Of a DNA stretch of 45,254 nucleotides, positions 17,120-25,808 are shown piece by piece. This DNA comes from Arthrobacter sp. P2b. GTDB taxonomy: Bacteria; Actinomycetota; Actinomycetes; Actinomycetales; Micrococcaceae. The stretch lies in NCBI RefSeq assembly GCF_900168295.1, contig NZ_FVZL01000024.1, positions 1 through 45,254 on the forward strand, in the 5' to 3' direction. The stretch's first letter is position 1. Each line of letters begins with the position of its first letter. Made by a program: the position numbers and the translations under genes. The notes under the pieces were generated by a model. The model was not told where the DNA came from, searched no databases, and saw nothing but the letters and a program-made list of their open reading frames with translations.

Positions 17120-17770
17120 TTTGGCGGCTTTCACCTGGTCCTCCACCCCGCCTTTCGAGGCCCGGATCGGGCAGTCAGCAAGTTTAGAACCTCGACGGAA
17201 TAGTGCTTCGCGTAGGCGGCGTGGATCTCGGAGCAGGCCACCCTGGAGTGGTCACAGATCGCGGAGTCCAGGTAGGCGTAGGCGGCCCCGCACCCGTTCT
17301 TGTTGCCCTTCACCCAGCCCAGGTGCGGGGTCCGCCGCCCTCTGGGATCCGGCCGACTTGCTTCACGTGCACGTGCATCAGATCGGCGGGCCACTCGAGT
17401 TCGTAGCGCAGCGGTTTGGCCTTTCGCACCCCATCCAGGTGTTCAGGTCGATATGCCAAAGCAGAGGCACCCGGTAGCGGTTGAGGACCTTCGACGCCGT
17501 CGCCTGCGGCAACCCCGGATGTTAATGGATCCGGGCGGACCCGCCGCCTGCTCACCCGCAGCGCGACGTTGTGACGCTCCGTCCGCTGTGATGTCCGGTT
17601 CGGTAAGTGATGGGGCCGGGGCGAGCGCTCTCCAGCTCGGCCTCGCCCTCCGCCCGAAAGCGGGCCACTCATTTGGACAGGTGCCGGGGGAGACCTGCAG
17701 GCGCTGGAACCAAATGGACGCGCAAGCTCTTCGCGCGACTGGAGTAAATAGGAGTTGTTGACAGCCTTAT
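17120..17770 (-). pseudogene. IS481-family transposase pseudogene
   Basis: Minus-strand translation contains the IS481 catalytic-core landmarks ADLMHVHVKQVGRIPEGGG and AAYAYLDSAICDHSRVACSE followed by EIHAAYAKHYSVEVL. In intact copies these read D-HVD-K-GRIPDGGG and YLH-A-DD-SR-AY-E. The HVD aspartate is replaced by H in HVHVK. An upstream part (SRPHHLPNRTSQRTERH-like and RVSRRRVRPDP) lies in other frames. At least two frameshifts are present and the C-terminus is missing. Confidence 0.75.
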
Positions 17771-17782
17771 CCATCGCGTCAT

Positions 17783-18163
17783 CTAGATGCTTGTCCAAAG
17801 AGTAGTAGTGCGTCTGGCATGGTCTTTGGCCTGAACAAGCTGCACAGCAGAAGAAAAGCCGGCTGGAAAAAATAAGTGCATCAACGCGTGCGCCGCTAGG
17901 GAGGCAGCTTTGCGCTCAAGAGCTTCCCCAAGTTCAAAAGAGCTCGTCGGCTTAATCAAGCGATATCTCCGTTGCGACCACACCTCGCCCCCGGTAACGC
18001 GTCGCTCGGACAGCTCGACCTCAGCCAGCACCGTTCCGGGCGGCAGGCGCCACTCGAGAGTGTCGTCAAGCAGGGATACATACGCCCGTTCACGGCACGC
18101 ATTCGGTCCCTTCCATAAAATGAAAGGTTCATCAGGCCTCAATGTATACAAACACCGCCTCAA
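17783..18163 (-). CDS. Hypothetical protein, possible gene remnant
   Basis: An open frame of 126 residues that I do not recognise. It contains a possibly structured stretch (PFILWKGPNACRERAY, LPPGTVLAEVELSERRV, WSQRRYRLIKPTSSFELG) and a terminal alanine-rich helix. The only start at the quoted end is TTG, without a good ribosome site, and base composition is lower in GC than neighbouring genes. Two GTATAC palindromes (18143-18150 inside the frame's start and 18204-18213 upstream) may be a regulator's operators. It may be the C-terminal part of a larger protein. Confidence that it is expressed is low. Confidence 0.35.
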   Translation of the reverse strand: MRRCLYTLRPDEPFILWKGPNACRERAYVSLLDDTLEWRLPPGTVLAEVELSERRVTGGEVWSQRRYRLIKPTSSFELGEALERKAASLAAHALMHLFFPAGFSSAVQLVQAKDHARRTTTLWTSI

Positions 18164-18500
18164 AAGAAATATTTCGGCCTATGGGTCGGTTCTTAGTCCA
18201 TTTGTGTATACACTTTAACGCAGGACGTGTCACCAAGACGGGCTTACCGGTAAATTTGCGGGCCCAGAGAACCGTGTTTTTAGCAGCCAGTGAGGTTATT
18301 GGCCCGCTCGGGGACCACCCTCTGGGCTTGGAGTGCTGCGGCTGCTAAAACTGCTGCCCCAGCCGGCGTTGGTCTAGGCCGCCGAAACAGTGACTCAAGC
18401 GCCAATGGTTCCCTGTCTTGTTTCTTGAAGAAGATTTTGGGTTTCCCCACATCACGCCTCGGCTGCTGTGCGAGCAAGCTGTTGGAGAAAGAGAGTAAAC
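18164..18500. other. pntAB upstream region
   Basis: No gene recognised. It holds the palindrome GTGTATACAC at 18204-18213, a related TGTATACA at 18143-18150 being 54 bp away, and the leader of pntA ending in GGAGAAAGAGAG just before its GTG start. Open frames across it lack ribosome sites and family signatures. Confidence 0.5.
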
Positions 18501-20057
18501 GTGACGCGTATTGGCATTGTGGCCGAGTTGGGCCGCGAAACACGGGTGGCGGCGACGCCTGTCACCGTGAAGCAGTTGTTGGGGTTGGGCTACGAGATTG
18601 TGGTCGAGAAGGGCGCAGGCGAGGGGGCCTCCTTCCGTGATGAGGCTTACGCCGAAGCGGGGGCCCTGGTTGTGGGCGCTGATGAGGCTTGGGGCAGCGA
18701 GGTGGTGTTGCGGATCAATCCGCCCACTGAGGATGAGATCGCCCGTCTCACCGAGGGTGCCACGCTGATCGGGTCGTTGAGCCCGGGATTGCGGCCTGAG
18801 TTGGTGGAAGCGTTGGCGGCGCGTCCGATCACGGCGCTGGCGTTGGATGCGGTGCCGCGGATCTCGCGGGCCCAGTCGATGGATGTGCTTAGTTCGATGG
18901 CGAACATTGCCGGGTACCGTGCCGTGATCGAGGCCGCGCACGAGTTCGGCCGGTTTTTCACGGGACAGGTCACCGCGGCGGGCAAGGTCCCGCCGGCGAA
19001 GGTCCTGGTCGCGGGCGCGGGCGTCGCCGGATTGGCGGCGATCGGCGCTGCGAGCAGCCTGGGCGCTATTGTCCGGGCGACGGACCCGCGGCCGGAGGTC
19101 GCCGACCAGGTGAAATCCATTGGCGGTACCTACCTCAAGGTCGAAGTCGCCGAAGAGATGAAGTCCACGGACGGATACGCGAAGGCCACGTCCGAGGCTT
19201 ACAACGCCAGGGCCGCGGAAATCTACTCCGAGCAGGCAGCGGATGTGGACATCATCATCACCACCGCCCTGATCCCGGGACGCCCGGCGCCGAAGCTGCT
19301 CACCGCCGAGGACGTGGCAAGCATGAAGGCCGGCAGCGTGATCGTGGACATGGCAGCGGGCCAGGGCGGAAACGTCGAAGGCTCCGTCGCCGGGGAACGC
19401 ATTGTCACTGATAACGGGGTGGTGATCCTGGGCTACACGGATCTGCCGGCACGGCTCCCGGCCCAGGCCTCCCAGCTGTACGGGACGAACATGGTCAACC
19501 TCCTCAAGCTCCTCACCCCGGACAAGGACGGTCAGCTTCGGATCGATTTCGACGACGTTGTCCAGCGGTCAGTGACGGTGGTGCGCGAGGGCGAGAAGAC
19601 CTGGCCCCCGCCCCCGGTCCAGGTCTCCGCCGCACCAGCAGTGACGACCGACGCCGGAACGGCCGCCGAAAACCCTGCACCGAAGACGAAACAGGGCGTC
19701 AGCACGGCCGGCAAGGCAGGGCTCTTCGCGGCGGGTATCGCGGTGCTGTTCGGGATCAACGCGGTCGCCCCGGCGCCGTTGCCGCAGCACTTCACGGTGC
19801 TGATGCTCTCGATCGTGGTCGGCTTCTATGTGATCGGGAAAGTCCACCACGCCCTGCACACGCCGCTGATGTCCGTGACGAACGCGATCTCCGGAATCAT
19901 CGTCGTCGGTGCGCTGCTGCAGGTCACCTCCGAGAACATCGTGATGCAGGTCCTCGCCGCCGTCGCGGTCCTGCTGGCCAGCATCAACATTTTCGGCGGC
20001 TTCGCTGTCACCCGGCGGATGCTCGCCATGTTCTCCGCCGGGAAGGCCCGTTCATGA
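18501..20057 (+). CDS. pntA: NAD(P) transhydrogenase, alpha subunit
   Basis: A 518-residue membrane protein combining the NAD(H)-binding domain I with the first membrane helices of domain II. The N-terminus TRIGIVAELGRETRVAATP and the Rossmann element VLVAGAGVAGLAAIGAA (about residues 170-186) are typical, as is SQLYGTNMVNLL. A proline/alanine-rich linker precedes about four C-terminal hydrophobic segments. With PntB it couples proton flow across the inner membrane to hydride transfer from NADH to NADP+, supplying NADPH. GTG 18501 follows GGAGAAAGAGAG; the frame upstream is open but not needed. It overlaps pntB. It is undamaged while genes on either side are decayed. Confidence 0.95.
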   Translation: MTRIGIVAELGRETRVAATPVTVKQLLGLGYEIVVEKGAGEGASFRDEAYAEAGALVVGADEAWGSEVVLRINPPTEDEIARLTEGATLIGSLSPGLRPELVEALAARPITALALDAVPRISRAQSMDVLSSMANIAGYRAVIEAAHEFGRFFTGQVTAAGKVPPAKVLVAGAGVAGLAAIGAASSLGAIVRATDPRPEVADQVKSIGGTYLKVEVAEEMKSTDGYAKATSEAYNARAAEIYSEQAADVDIIITTALIPGRPAPKLLTAEDVASMKAGSVIVDMAAGQGGNVEGSVAGERIVTDNGVVILGYTDLPARLPAQASQLYGTNMVNLLKLLTPDKDGQLRIDFDDVVQRSVTVVREGEKTWPPPPVQVSAAPAVTTDAGTAAENPAPKTKQGVSTAGKAGLFAAGIAVLFGINAVAPAPLPQHFTVLMLSIVVGFYVIGKVHHALHTPLMSVTNAISGIIVVGALLQVTSENIVMQVLAAVAVLLASINIFGGFAVTRRMLAMFSAGKARS

Positions 20058-20104
20058 GCGCCGTCACCGCAACAGCAGCAGCAACACTTACGAGGAGCTT
20101 TACC

Positions 20105-21532
20105 GTGACTGATACCGTCTCCGGTCCGTTGACCGCCGACTCCATCGCGGGGGCGGCTTACATCGTCGCGGCCCTGCTGTTCATTCTCAGCCTTGCCGGG
20201 CTGAGCAAGCACGAGAAAGCACGCGCCGGGGTCGTCTACGGCATCACCGGCATGGTCATCGCCCTCGCCGCCACCATCTGGCTGACCCTGCAGGACGCCT
20301 GGGGCACCGGCCACGCCCTCACCGGCCTGGGCCTGCTGGTCGCCGCGGTCGCCGTCGGCGGGGCCATCGGGCTCTGGCGCGCCCGGGTGGTCGAAATGAC
20401 CGGCATGCCCGAACTCATCGCCCTGCTGCACAGCTTCGTGGGCCTCGCCGCGGTCCTGGTGGGCTGGAACGGACACCTCGAAGCCCCCGCCTTGTCTTCG
20501 GACCTGACGGCGATCCACCACGCCGAGGTCTTCATCGGGGTGTTCATCGGCGCCGTGACGTTCACCGGCTCGATCGTGGCGTTCCTGAAACTCTCCGCCC
20601 GGATGAAATCCTCACCCCTGATGCTGCCGGGCAAAAACGCCATCAACCTCGGCGCCCTCGCCGCGTTCATCGCCCTGACCGTCTGGTACGTCAACGACTC
20701 CCAGCTCTGGCTGCTCATCGTCGTCACCGTCCTTGCCCTGGGGCTGGGCTGGCACCTGGTCGCCTCCATCGGCGGCGGCGACATGCCCGTCGTCGTCTCC
20801 ATGCTCAACAGCTACTCCGGCTGGGCCGCCGCCGCGGCCGGCTTCCTACTCAACAACGACCTGCTCATCATCACCGGAGCCCTGGTCGGCTCCTCGGGCG
20901 CCTACCTGTCCTACATCATGTGCAAAGCAATGAACCGGTCCTTCATCTCCGTGATCGCCGGCGGGTTCGGCATCGCCGCCCCCGCCAGCAAAGGAGACAC
21001 GGACCAGGGCGAGCACCGCGAAATCACCGCCGAAGCCACAGCGGAAATGCTCACCAACGCCTCGTCCGTGGTCATCACCCCCGGCTACGGCATGGCCGTC
21101 GCCCAGGCCCAGTACCCCGTGGCCGAACTCGCCCACCAGCTCCGTGAAAAGGGCGTGAACGTCAGGTTCGGCATCCACCCCGTCGCCGGCCGCCTCCCAG
21201 GGCACATGAACGTCCTCCTCGCCGAAGCCAAAGTCCCATACGACATCGTCCTGGAAATGGACGAAATCAACGACGACCTCGGAGACACCTCCGTCGTCCT
21301 CGTGATCGGGGCGAACGACACAGTCAACCCCGCAGCAGCCGAAGACCCCGGCAGCCCGATCGCCGGCATGCCCGTCCTTAAAGTCTGGGAAGCAGAGAAC
21401 GTCATCGTGTTCAAACGCTCCATGGCTACAGGGTACGCCGGTGTACAGAACCCTCTGTTCTTCCGGGACAACTCCCAAATGCTCTTCGGCGACGCCAAAC
21501 AACGCGTCGAAGACATCCTCAAAGCCTTCTAA
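20105..21532 (+). CDS. pntB: NAD(P) transhydrogenase, beta subunit
   Basis: A 475-residue protein with domain II helices (AYIVAALLFILSLAGLSKHE at the N-terminus, MPELIALLHSFVGLAAVLVG) and a C-terminal NADP-binding domain III (VVITPGYGMAVAQAQYPV, RFGIHPVAGRLPGHMNVLLAEA, LVIGANDTVNPAA, and KRSMATGYAGVQNPLF). All key family motifs are intact. GTG 20105, seven bases after GAGGAG (20092-20097), matches the usual PntB N-terminus. An alternative ATG 20054 overlaps the pntA stop (ATGA) and would add a 17-residue Thr/Ala-rich leader; both are possible. Together with PntA it forms the proton-translocating NADPH generator, useful for the monooxygenase and reductive steps encoded nearby. Confidence 0.95.
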   Translation: MTDTVSGPLTADSIAGAAYIVAALLFILSLAGLSKHEKARAGVVYGITGMVIALAATIWLTLQDAWGTGHALTGLGLLVAAVAVGGAIGLWRARVVEMTGMPELIALLHSFVGLAAVLVGWNGHLEAPALSSDLTAIHHAEVFIGVFIGAVTFTGSIVAFLKLSARMKSSPLMLPGKNAINLGALAAFIALTVWYVNDSQLWLLIVVTVLALGLGWHLVASIGGGDMPVVVSMLNSYSGWAAAAAGFLLNNDLLIITGALVGSSGAYLSYIMCKAMNRSFISVIAGGFGIAAPASKGDTDQGEHREITAEATAEMLTNASSVVITPGYGMAVAQAQYPVAELAHQLREKGVNVRFGIHPVAGRLPGHMNVLLAEAKVPYDIVLEMDEINDDLGDTSVVLVIGANDTVNPAAAEDPGSPIAGMPVLKVWEAENVIVFKRSMATGYAGVQNPLFFRDNSQMLFGDAKQRVEDILKAF

Positions 21533-22189
21533 GGGACCACACCTCTAAATGCCCCCGTCATAATCTGCAGCACTTTCCGGCCCAGGCCGGCGGGGTTCAT
21601 GCATGCACTGACCGCTTAAGAAGACGAAACGGGTGGAAACCATCCCGCTACACCGGGTCCCCTCCCAGGGCCACAAAGTCCTGATCCGGCGTGCCATTCA
21701 GGCCTCCAGAAGAACCACGAGCACTGCAGCTCCCTGGAGCGCCGGTATGGCGAACTGTTGGAGTGGTATCTCAGCCAGCGGTCAGTTTCCCCGAGAGTGA
21801 ATCGCAGTGAATGAGTCCGAACAGCCAAGAAAGCAACCGGGGCAGCGTTAGCTGTGACCTATTCCCCGGCATCCATAAAGCCGCGGTGGGGCGCCGATGG
21901 TCACCCGGATCATCAACTATCGCAACGAGTCAAGGCGCCTCACCGCTTTATCGTGACAGGGCATGGCACGGCTACTAACTGAGCGGGCGGAAGCCCCGGT
22001 AACTAAAGAACCGTCATGCCGTCACTTGTGTTCATATTTTTCGTACTTTTCCAGAAAAGGAATCTCACGAAGCCTAATAGCAGAACACCCTGTGTCTTTG
22101 TGCGCCCGGGGGCGGCATCGTTGCCCTCTGCAGCGGCCGACAACGCAAAGCGTGAATCCATAAGGCCGCACCGTGAGGACATTAAATTC
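21533..22189. other. Gene-poor eroded region downstream of pntAB
   Basis: No recognisable gene. A short hairpin CCGGCC-CA-GGCCGG (about 21577-21590) lies 45 bp after the pntB stop and might contribute to termination, although no T-run follows. The rest has short overlapping frames on both strands with no signature that I can place. Confidence 0.45.
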
Positions 22190-22800
22190 CGGCGCTGAAG
22201 GCGGCAGCGTGAGCACGTCATATTCGTCTCGAAGACGTCCAATCCCGGGAGTAGGTGCGTTCGCGTTGATCACTCTGATTGACCGCGACCGCAGGCCGGT
22301 GACCTTCAGCCACGAGTCATTGAACGAACTCGGCACCCTCCTTCGAAATGTCCGCTACCGCGCGACGGCGGGAGAATTCGTCGGGGTGGTATTACCGGCC
22401 AGGGCAGGAGATGTGTCGCCGGCGCGGATCTGACCGCCACGCGCGACCTCAGGAGGCAGGCTCGGCACAGGAGATTGCCGTCCTTGGCCACGAGGTCTTT
22501 GGTGCCTTGGCCGCGATGGCCGTACGGACCTTCATGTTAGTAACGGCGCAGCAATTGGAGGCGGCCTTGAAATCGCCCTTGCCGCCGAATACCGCACTGT
22601 CTCGTCCGCGGCGAACGGTATCGCTTTGCCCGAGGCGTACCTGGGCCTGGTCCCCGGGTGGGGCCGGGGTGTCCTGGCTCCCGCAGCTGATTGGCCCCCG
22701 CAACTCCATCAAGGTCATGATCGAAAACGAACTGGCCAACAACAGGACCCTCAACATTCCGGTCGCCCACGACATGGGGATCGCGTGCTGATTGCCGAGA
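22190..22800 (+). pseudogene. FadB-like enoyl-CoA hydratase domain pseudogene
   Basis: The N-terminal crotonase domain of an actinobacterial FadB-type trifunctional enzyme can be traced in shifting frames: FALITLIDRDRRPVTFSHES and LGTLLRNVRYRA (22260-22360), then VAGADLTATR (about 22420-22440), AQEIAVLGHEVFGALAAM (22468-22521), GGLEIALAAEYRTVSSAAN (about 22558-22615), ALPEAYLGLVPGWG, and LPQLIGPRNSIKVMIENEL (about 22680-22735). The order and spacing fit the family. At least three frameshifts interrupt it and the 3-hydroxyacyl-CoA dehydrogenase part is absent. Confidence 0.75.
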
Positions 22801-22834
22801 ATCCTGATGCGACGGCACTTGGTGTCGCATCTGT

Positions 22835-23085
22835 CGACCCCTGGTTGCCGCCGCTGACCATTTACAGCCCGACGCGGTCCTGCTCTCTCACTCGCTCGAC
22901 GGCCGCGACCTTGCAGGCCCTATGTCCGCCCGGTTACATCCTGCAATCTCCGCTGACGCGATCGGGGTATCGCGTGAGGAGCTCGGAGTGGTTGCAACCC
23001 ACTCCGTCTATGGTGGCACGCACAACGTGACTTCCGGTTGTGCAGGCGGGTTCGAACCGTTCGGCATTCGAACTCCAGAACTTCA
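22835..23085 (+). pseudogene. Electron-transfer flavoprotein alpha subunit (EtfA) fragment
   Basis: An uninterrupted stretch of about 80 codons reads AADHLQPDAVLLSHSLDGRD, LAGPMSARLHPAISADAIGV and VVATHSVYGGTHNVTSG. This corresponds to the middle of EtfA/FixB proteins (D-VLL--S-DGRD-AGRLA-R, A-D-VGV, THSVYGG). Neither the N-terminus nor the C-terminal FAD-binding domain can be found. EtfA passes electrons from acyl-CoA dehydrogenases to the quinone pool, so the relic fits the adjacent FadB relic as part of a dead beta-oxidation operon. Confidence 0.7.
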
Positions 23086-23574
23086 GGGTCACCAACCAGA
23101 TGCCGCCCCTCGCCGACGACCATTGCCAGGCCAGCCGGCACCGTCAGGGCATGCGGTCACCACGGCCAGGTCCGTTGGCAAAGCATGCCCGGCTGGGTGG
23201 GCGCTGCCGCGGTAAGGCTGATCCGCATGCTCCTGGCCGCCGTCCGGCCGGCGGTCACAAACATACGCAGCAGCTCGGCCGGGGCGTCGAGTTCCTGCTC
23301 GGCGGCCTCAAGGGCCTGGCAGGCCCGCCCGTGGGGGGGCAGCGGAGGTCTCGGCACCTCAGGCATGCCCACCGGGACAGGACACTGCTCAGGGCGAAAT
23401 GGAGATGGCCTGCTGCGATCCAGTCTTTACGGGCACCGAAGCGTCCAAAATCCGAGATGGAGACGCTACCAGGCGGAGATTGATTGTGCGAGGCATCTCG
23501 GGGGAAAGTCCACTGGGCCAGAACTACCGAATGTTGTAGCGATACATGTCGGCGGTCTCCAGCAGTGCTGAGAA
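23086..23574. other. Unassigned eroded sequence
   Basis: No gene recognised. A minus-strand frame at 23157-23372 includes EQELDAPAELLRMFVTAGRT, which is helix-like with coding-type composition, but I cannot place it in a family and it has no supported start. It lies between the EtfA and recombinase relics. Confidence 0.4.
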
Positions 23575-23904
23575 CCGTTCGCGGCCCATTTATAAGAATA
23601 GATCGACGGTCACACCCGGTTTGGTCTTCAATGGGGAGGATTCCCCTTTGGTGAACCTGATGCTTTCGGTCAGGGGACCTTCGCTGAGTTCGAACGGACC
23701 CCGATCGGGGAACGCCAGCGCGAAGGTGTTACCCTGGCCAAGGCCCGCGGCGCCTACTGCGGACGCCGGAGGGCGCTCTCGCCCGAGAACGCCGCCGAGC
23801 TGCGGCGCCGGCCCGGGGTGGGGGAGCAGAAGAAGACCGGCCTGGCCCGGGTATTCGGTATCAGCCGTGGAACCTTGTACCAGTACCTCAGAACAGAGAG
23901 CTGA
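23575..23904 (+). pseudogene. Serine recombinase (resolvase/invertase) C-terminal fragment
   Basis: The sequence LVFNGEDSPLVNLMLSV, then FAEFERTPIGERQREGVTLA and KARGAYCGRRRALS, ending in a helix-turn-helix ARVFGISRGTLYQYL, is the classic end of Tn3-type resolvases/invertases (F.GEDSP.A.L.LS..GAFAEFER..I.ERQREG). A single frameshift near 23680 separates the first segment from the rest, and the N-terminal catalytic serine region is missing. In this family the FERT-LI-ER residues cap the catalytic domain; here LI is changed to PI. It marks a past transposon end. Confidence 0.8.
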
Positions 23905-24316
23905 AGGCAGGAGCGAGCGCTGCAACCGGCTTTGGACCAAATACGCCGGGCGCAGAGGACTTAGTTGTGACTATTCGTTAAGAATACCGGTTGTTTCACA
24001 GCCCGGTTGGCGGTTTAGCTGATTCTGGTGACCAGGGCGAAGCGTGCGACCCCAAGACGTCGGATGGGGGAGTTATGCCAAGATCCTCCGCTGCCTGAGG
24101 GAGATGTGCCTGATGACAGCCACTGTGTGGACCGCACGCATGGCCAAGACCGCAAAGGCCGCATTTTTGAATGCGGTGGACTCACCCGCTCGTCGCCGCT
24201 ATCCCGCGAGGAGGTATTGGATCATTTGGTATCAGATCCTGGACCAACCTAGCTGGCGCAGTGGTCTCATCGGGCGGCTGGCGGCTCGGATTCAGATCCG
24301 GCCCGGAAGGTTGCCG
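23905..24316. other. Unassigned DNA between recombinase relic and MBL gene
   Basis: No gene recognised. Plus-strand frames such as SYAKILRCLREMCLMTATVW occur but have no ribosome site and no family match that I know. The interval lies 3' of both flanking genes, so no promoter is expected, and no clear terminator hairpin was found for the MBL gene. Confidence 0.45.
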
Positions 24317-25369
24317 TCATCGAAGCACAGCCGGCCGTGGTTCCGTGAGGGGCACGTCGATGTCGTAGTCCTTGGAGCGCAGGTACACGACGTGGCTGGC
24401 TGTTTCGGAGACAGCCAGCCGCAGCGAGAAGGCCTGCAGGGACTCCCAGCCCCGGGACCAGGTCAGGTGCCGGGCGATGTCCCAGACGGTTTGTGGCCGG
24501 TGCACCTCCATCACCCGCAGGACCTCGGCGGAGCGTTCCCGGTTGTGCTCGATGAGCTGTGCGACCCGGCGCTGCATGCCGCTGAACCGGTACTCGTGCG
24601 CCGGGCAGATCTCCATGGCGTCCTCGAACGCGATCAGGTCCAGGGACTCGTAGTAGTCCGCCAAAGGGTTGGCAGGCCCGGGCAGCTCCAGAGCGATGTG
24701 CGGGGAGATGCGCGGCAGGACGTGGTCCCCGCTGAAGATCATCCCGTGCGGCTCATCGACCAGGCATATGTGCCCCGGTGAATGCCCCGGGGTGGTGACC
24801 ACCCGTAGCTCCAGCCCTTTGGCGGGCACCAGGCTGCCGTCGGTGAGCCGCAGGTCCGGATCCGCGAGGTTCTGCAGTTGGAGCAGACTCCGGTGGTTCA
24901 GGGCCACCTCGGCCAGCCGGTCCGCCGGCACGCCCCACAGCGTCAGCTCCTCGCGGTCGTTGCGCAGGACAAGGTCAGCGTCCCCGGCGGCACTGAGCCG
25001 GCGCACTTCCTTCTCCCCCAGGGCCACCCACGCTCCCGTTGCCGCGCGCAGGCGGGCGGCCATGCCGAGATGGTCCGAGTGGAAATGGGTGGCCACGATG
25101 CCCGTGAGGTCCCTCAGGCCCAGACCTGCCTGCCGCAGTCCAGCAGCCAAATGCTCCAGGCCGGCATCGCTGTCCCAGCCCGGATCGATCAGGACGGCGT
25201 CACCGTCGCCCAAGAGTAGATAACTCAGGGTATAGCGCATGGGATTGTCCGGGAAGGGGACGGGAATGGACCACACCTCCGCGCCGAGCTGCTCCACAGG
25301 CGGCAGCACCCTGTTCTGCCACGCTTCCTTCTGGGCGTGGCCGGTGAGGGTAATCGGCGGCAGGCTCAT
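24317..25369 (-). CDS. MBL-fold metallo-hydrolase
   Basis: A 350-residue metallo-beta-lactamase-fold hydrolase. The zinc motif THFHSDHLG is at residues 94-102 (H95, H97, D99, H100), the second histidine block is TTPGHSPGHICL and the bridging aspartate is in IFSGDHVLP. The C-terminal third (AHEYRFSGMQRRVAQLIEHNRERSAEV, split at the family's winged-helix domain, then HLTWSRGWESL) resembles the LACTB2-like group. Substrates in this family include thioesters, lactones, glyoxalase adducts and RNA, so function is open. ATG 25369 follows GAAAGGAAA. A decayed paralogue sits at 5861-6127. It is the last gene on the minus strand of the accDA/citE region but is separated from citE by 440 bp. Confidence 0.88.
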   Translation of the reverse strand: MSLPPITLTGHAQKEAWQNRVLPPVEQLGAEVWSIPVPFPDNPMRYTLSYLLLGDGDAVLIDPGWDSDAGLEHLAAGLRQAGLGLRDLTGIVATHFHSDHLGMAARLRAATGAWVALGEKEVRRLSAAGDADLVLRNDREELTLWGVPADRLAEVALNHRSLLQLQNLADPDLRLTDGSLVPAKGLELRVVTTPGHSPGHICLVDEPHGMIFSGDHVLPRISPHIALELPGPANPLADYYESLDLIAFEDAMEICPAHEYRFSGMQRRVAQLIEHNRERSAEVLRVMEVHRPQTVWDIARHLTWSRGWESLQAFSLRLAVSETASHVVYLRSKDYDIDVPLTEPRPAVLR

Positions 25370-25808
25370 GAGTTTCCTTTCAAACAGCAAAAATGGGTGT
25401 GTGACTGGGCTTAGCCGGATCCTGAATGTCGTCTGTGCATTCTGCATACCCGAGTTATCGTGACGGTGGTGCAACAGTAGCGGTTGAGCCACGGCTTAAG
25501 CGGGCACAGTTTGCGGGCGGGGCATACGCGAATCGGGGAGGCCAATGTCTACGCTGTTAGACCAATCCGCGTCTCGAAACGTTGTACAGGAACTTTTTTG
25601 GTTCGCGGATACACGGAGGTATTCGGTGACCAGTTCTTGAATTTGGCGGGAGAAGTCGCTGGACTGCTCCAGGGCTTGTTCGACGTGCCGAGTTCCCATC
25701 GCCTCTTCGGGTCGTTGACCATCCTGAAAGCTAGCTTTCGGAATGGTCAGCTGGTTGTCCCTTTCATCCTGGATGTTCTGCGGATTTTTCCATGAACGAG
25801 GCGGACGC
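25370..25808. other. MBL promoter and citE downstream spacer
   Basis: No intact gene. A minus-strand frame at 25496-25699 (VEQALEQSSDFSRQIQELVT and following) looks helical and may be the remnant of a small protein, but I recognise no family. The MBL promoter should lie between about 25370 and 25480. In related actinobacteria an acyl-CoA dehydrogenase commonly accompanies accDA-maoC-citE; no such domain is visible here. Confidence 0.45.

Noticed and set aside
21577..21590. CCGGCC-CA-GGCCGG hairpin after pntB as a strong terminator
   Set aside because: The stem is only six base pairs, without a T-run; a weak contribution at most.
24044..24781. 245-codon plus-strand frame
   Set aside because: Its second half is antisense to the MBL hydrolase, and the first part has no ribosome site or recognisable domain.
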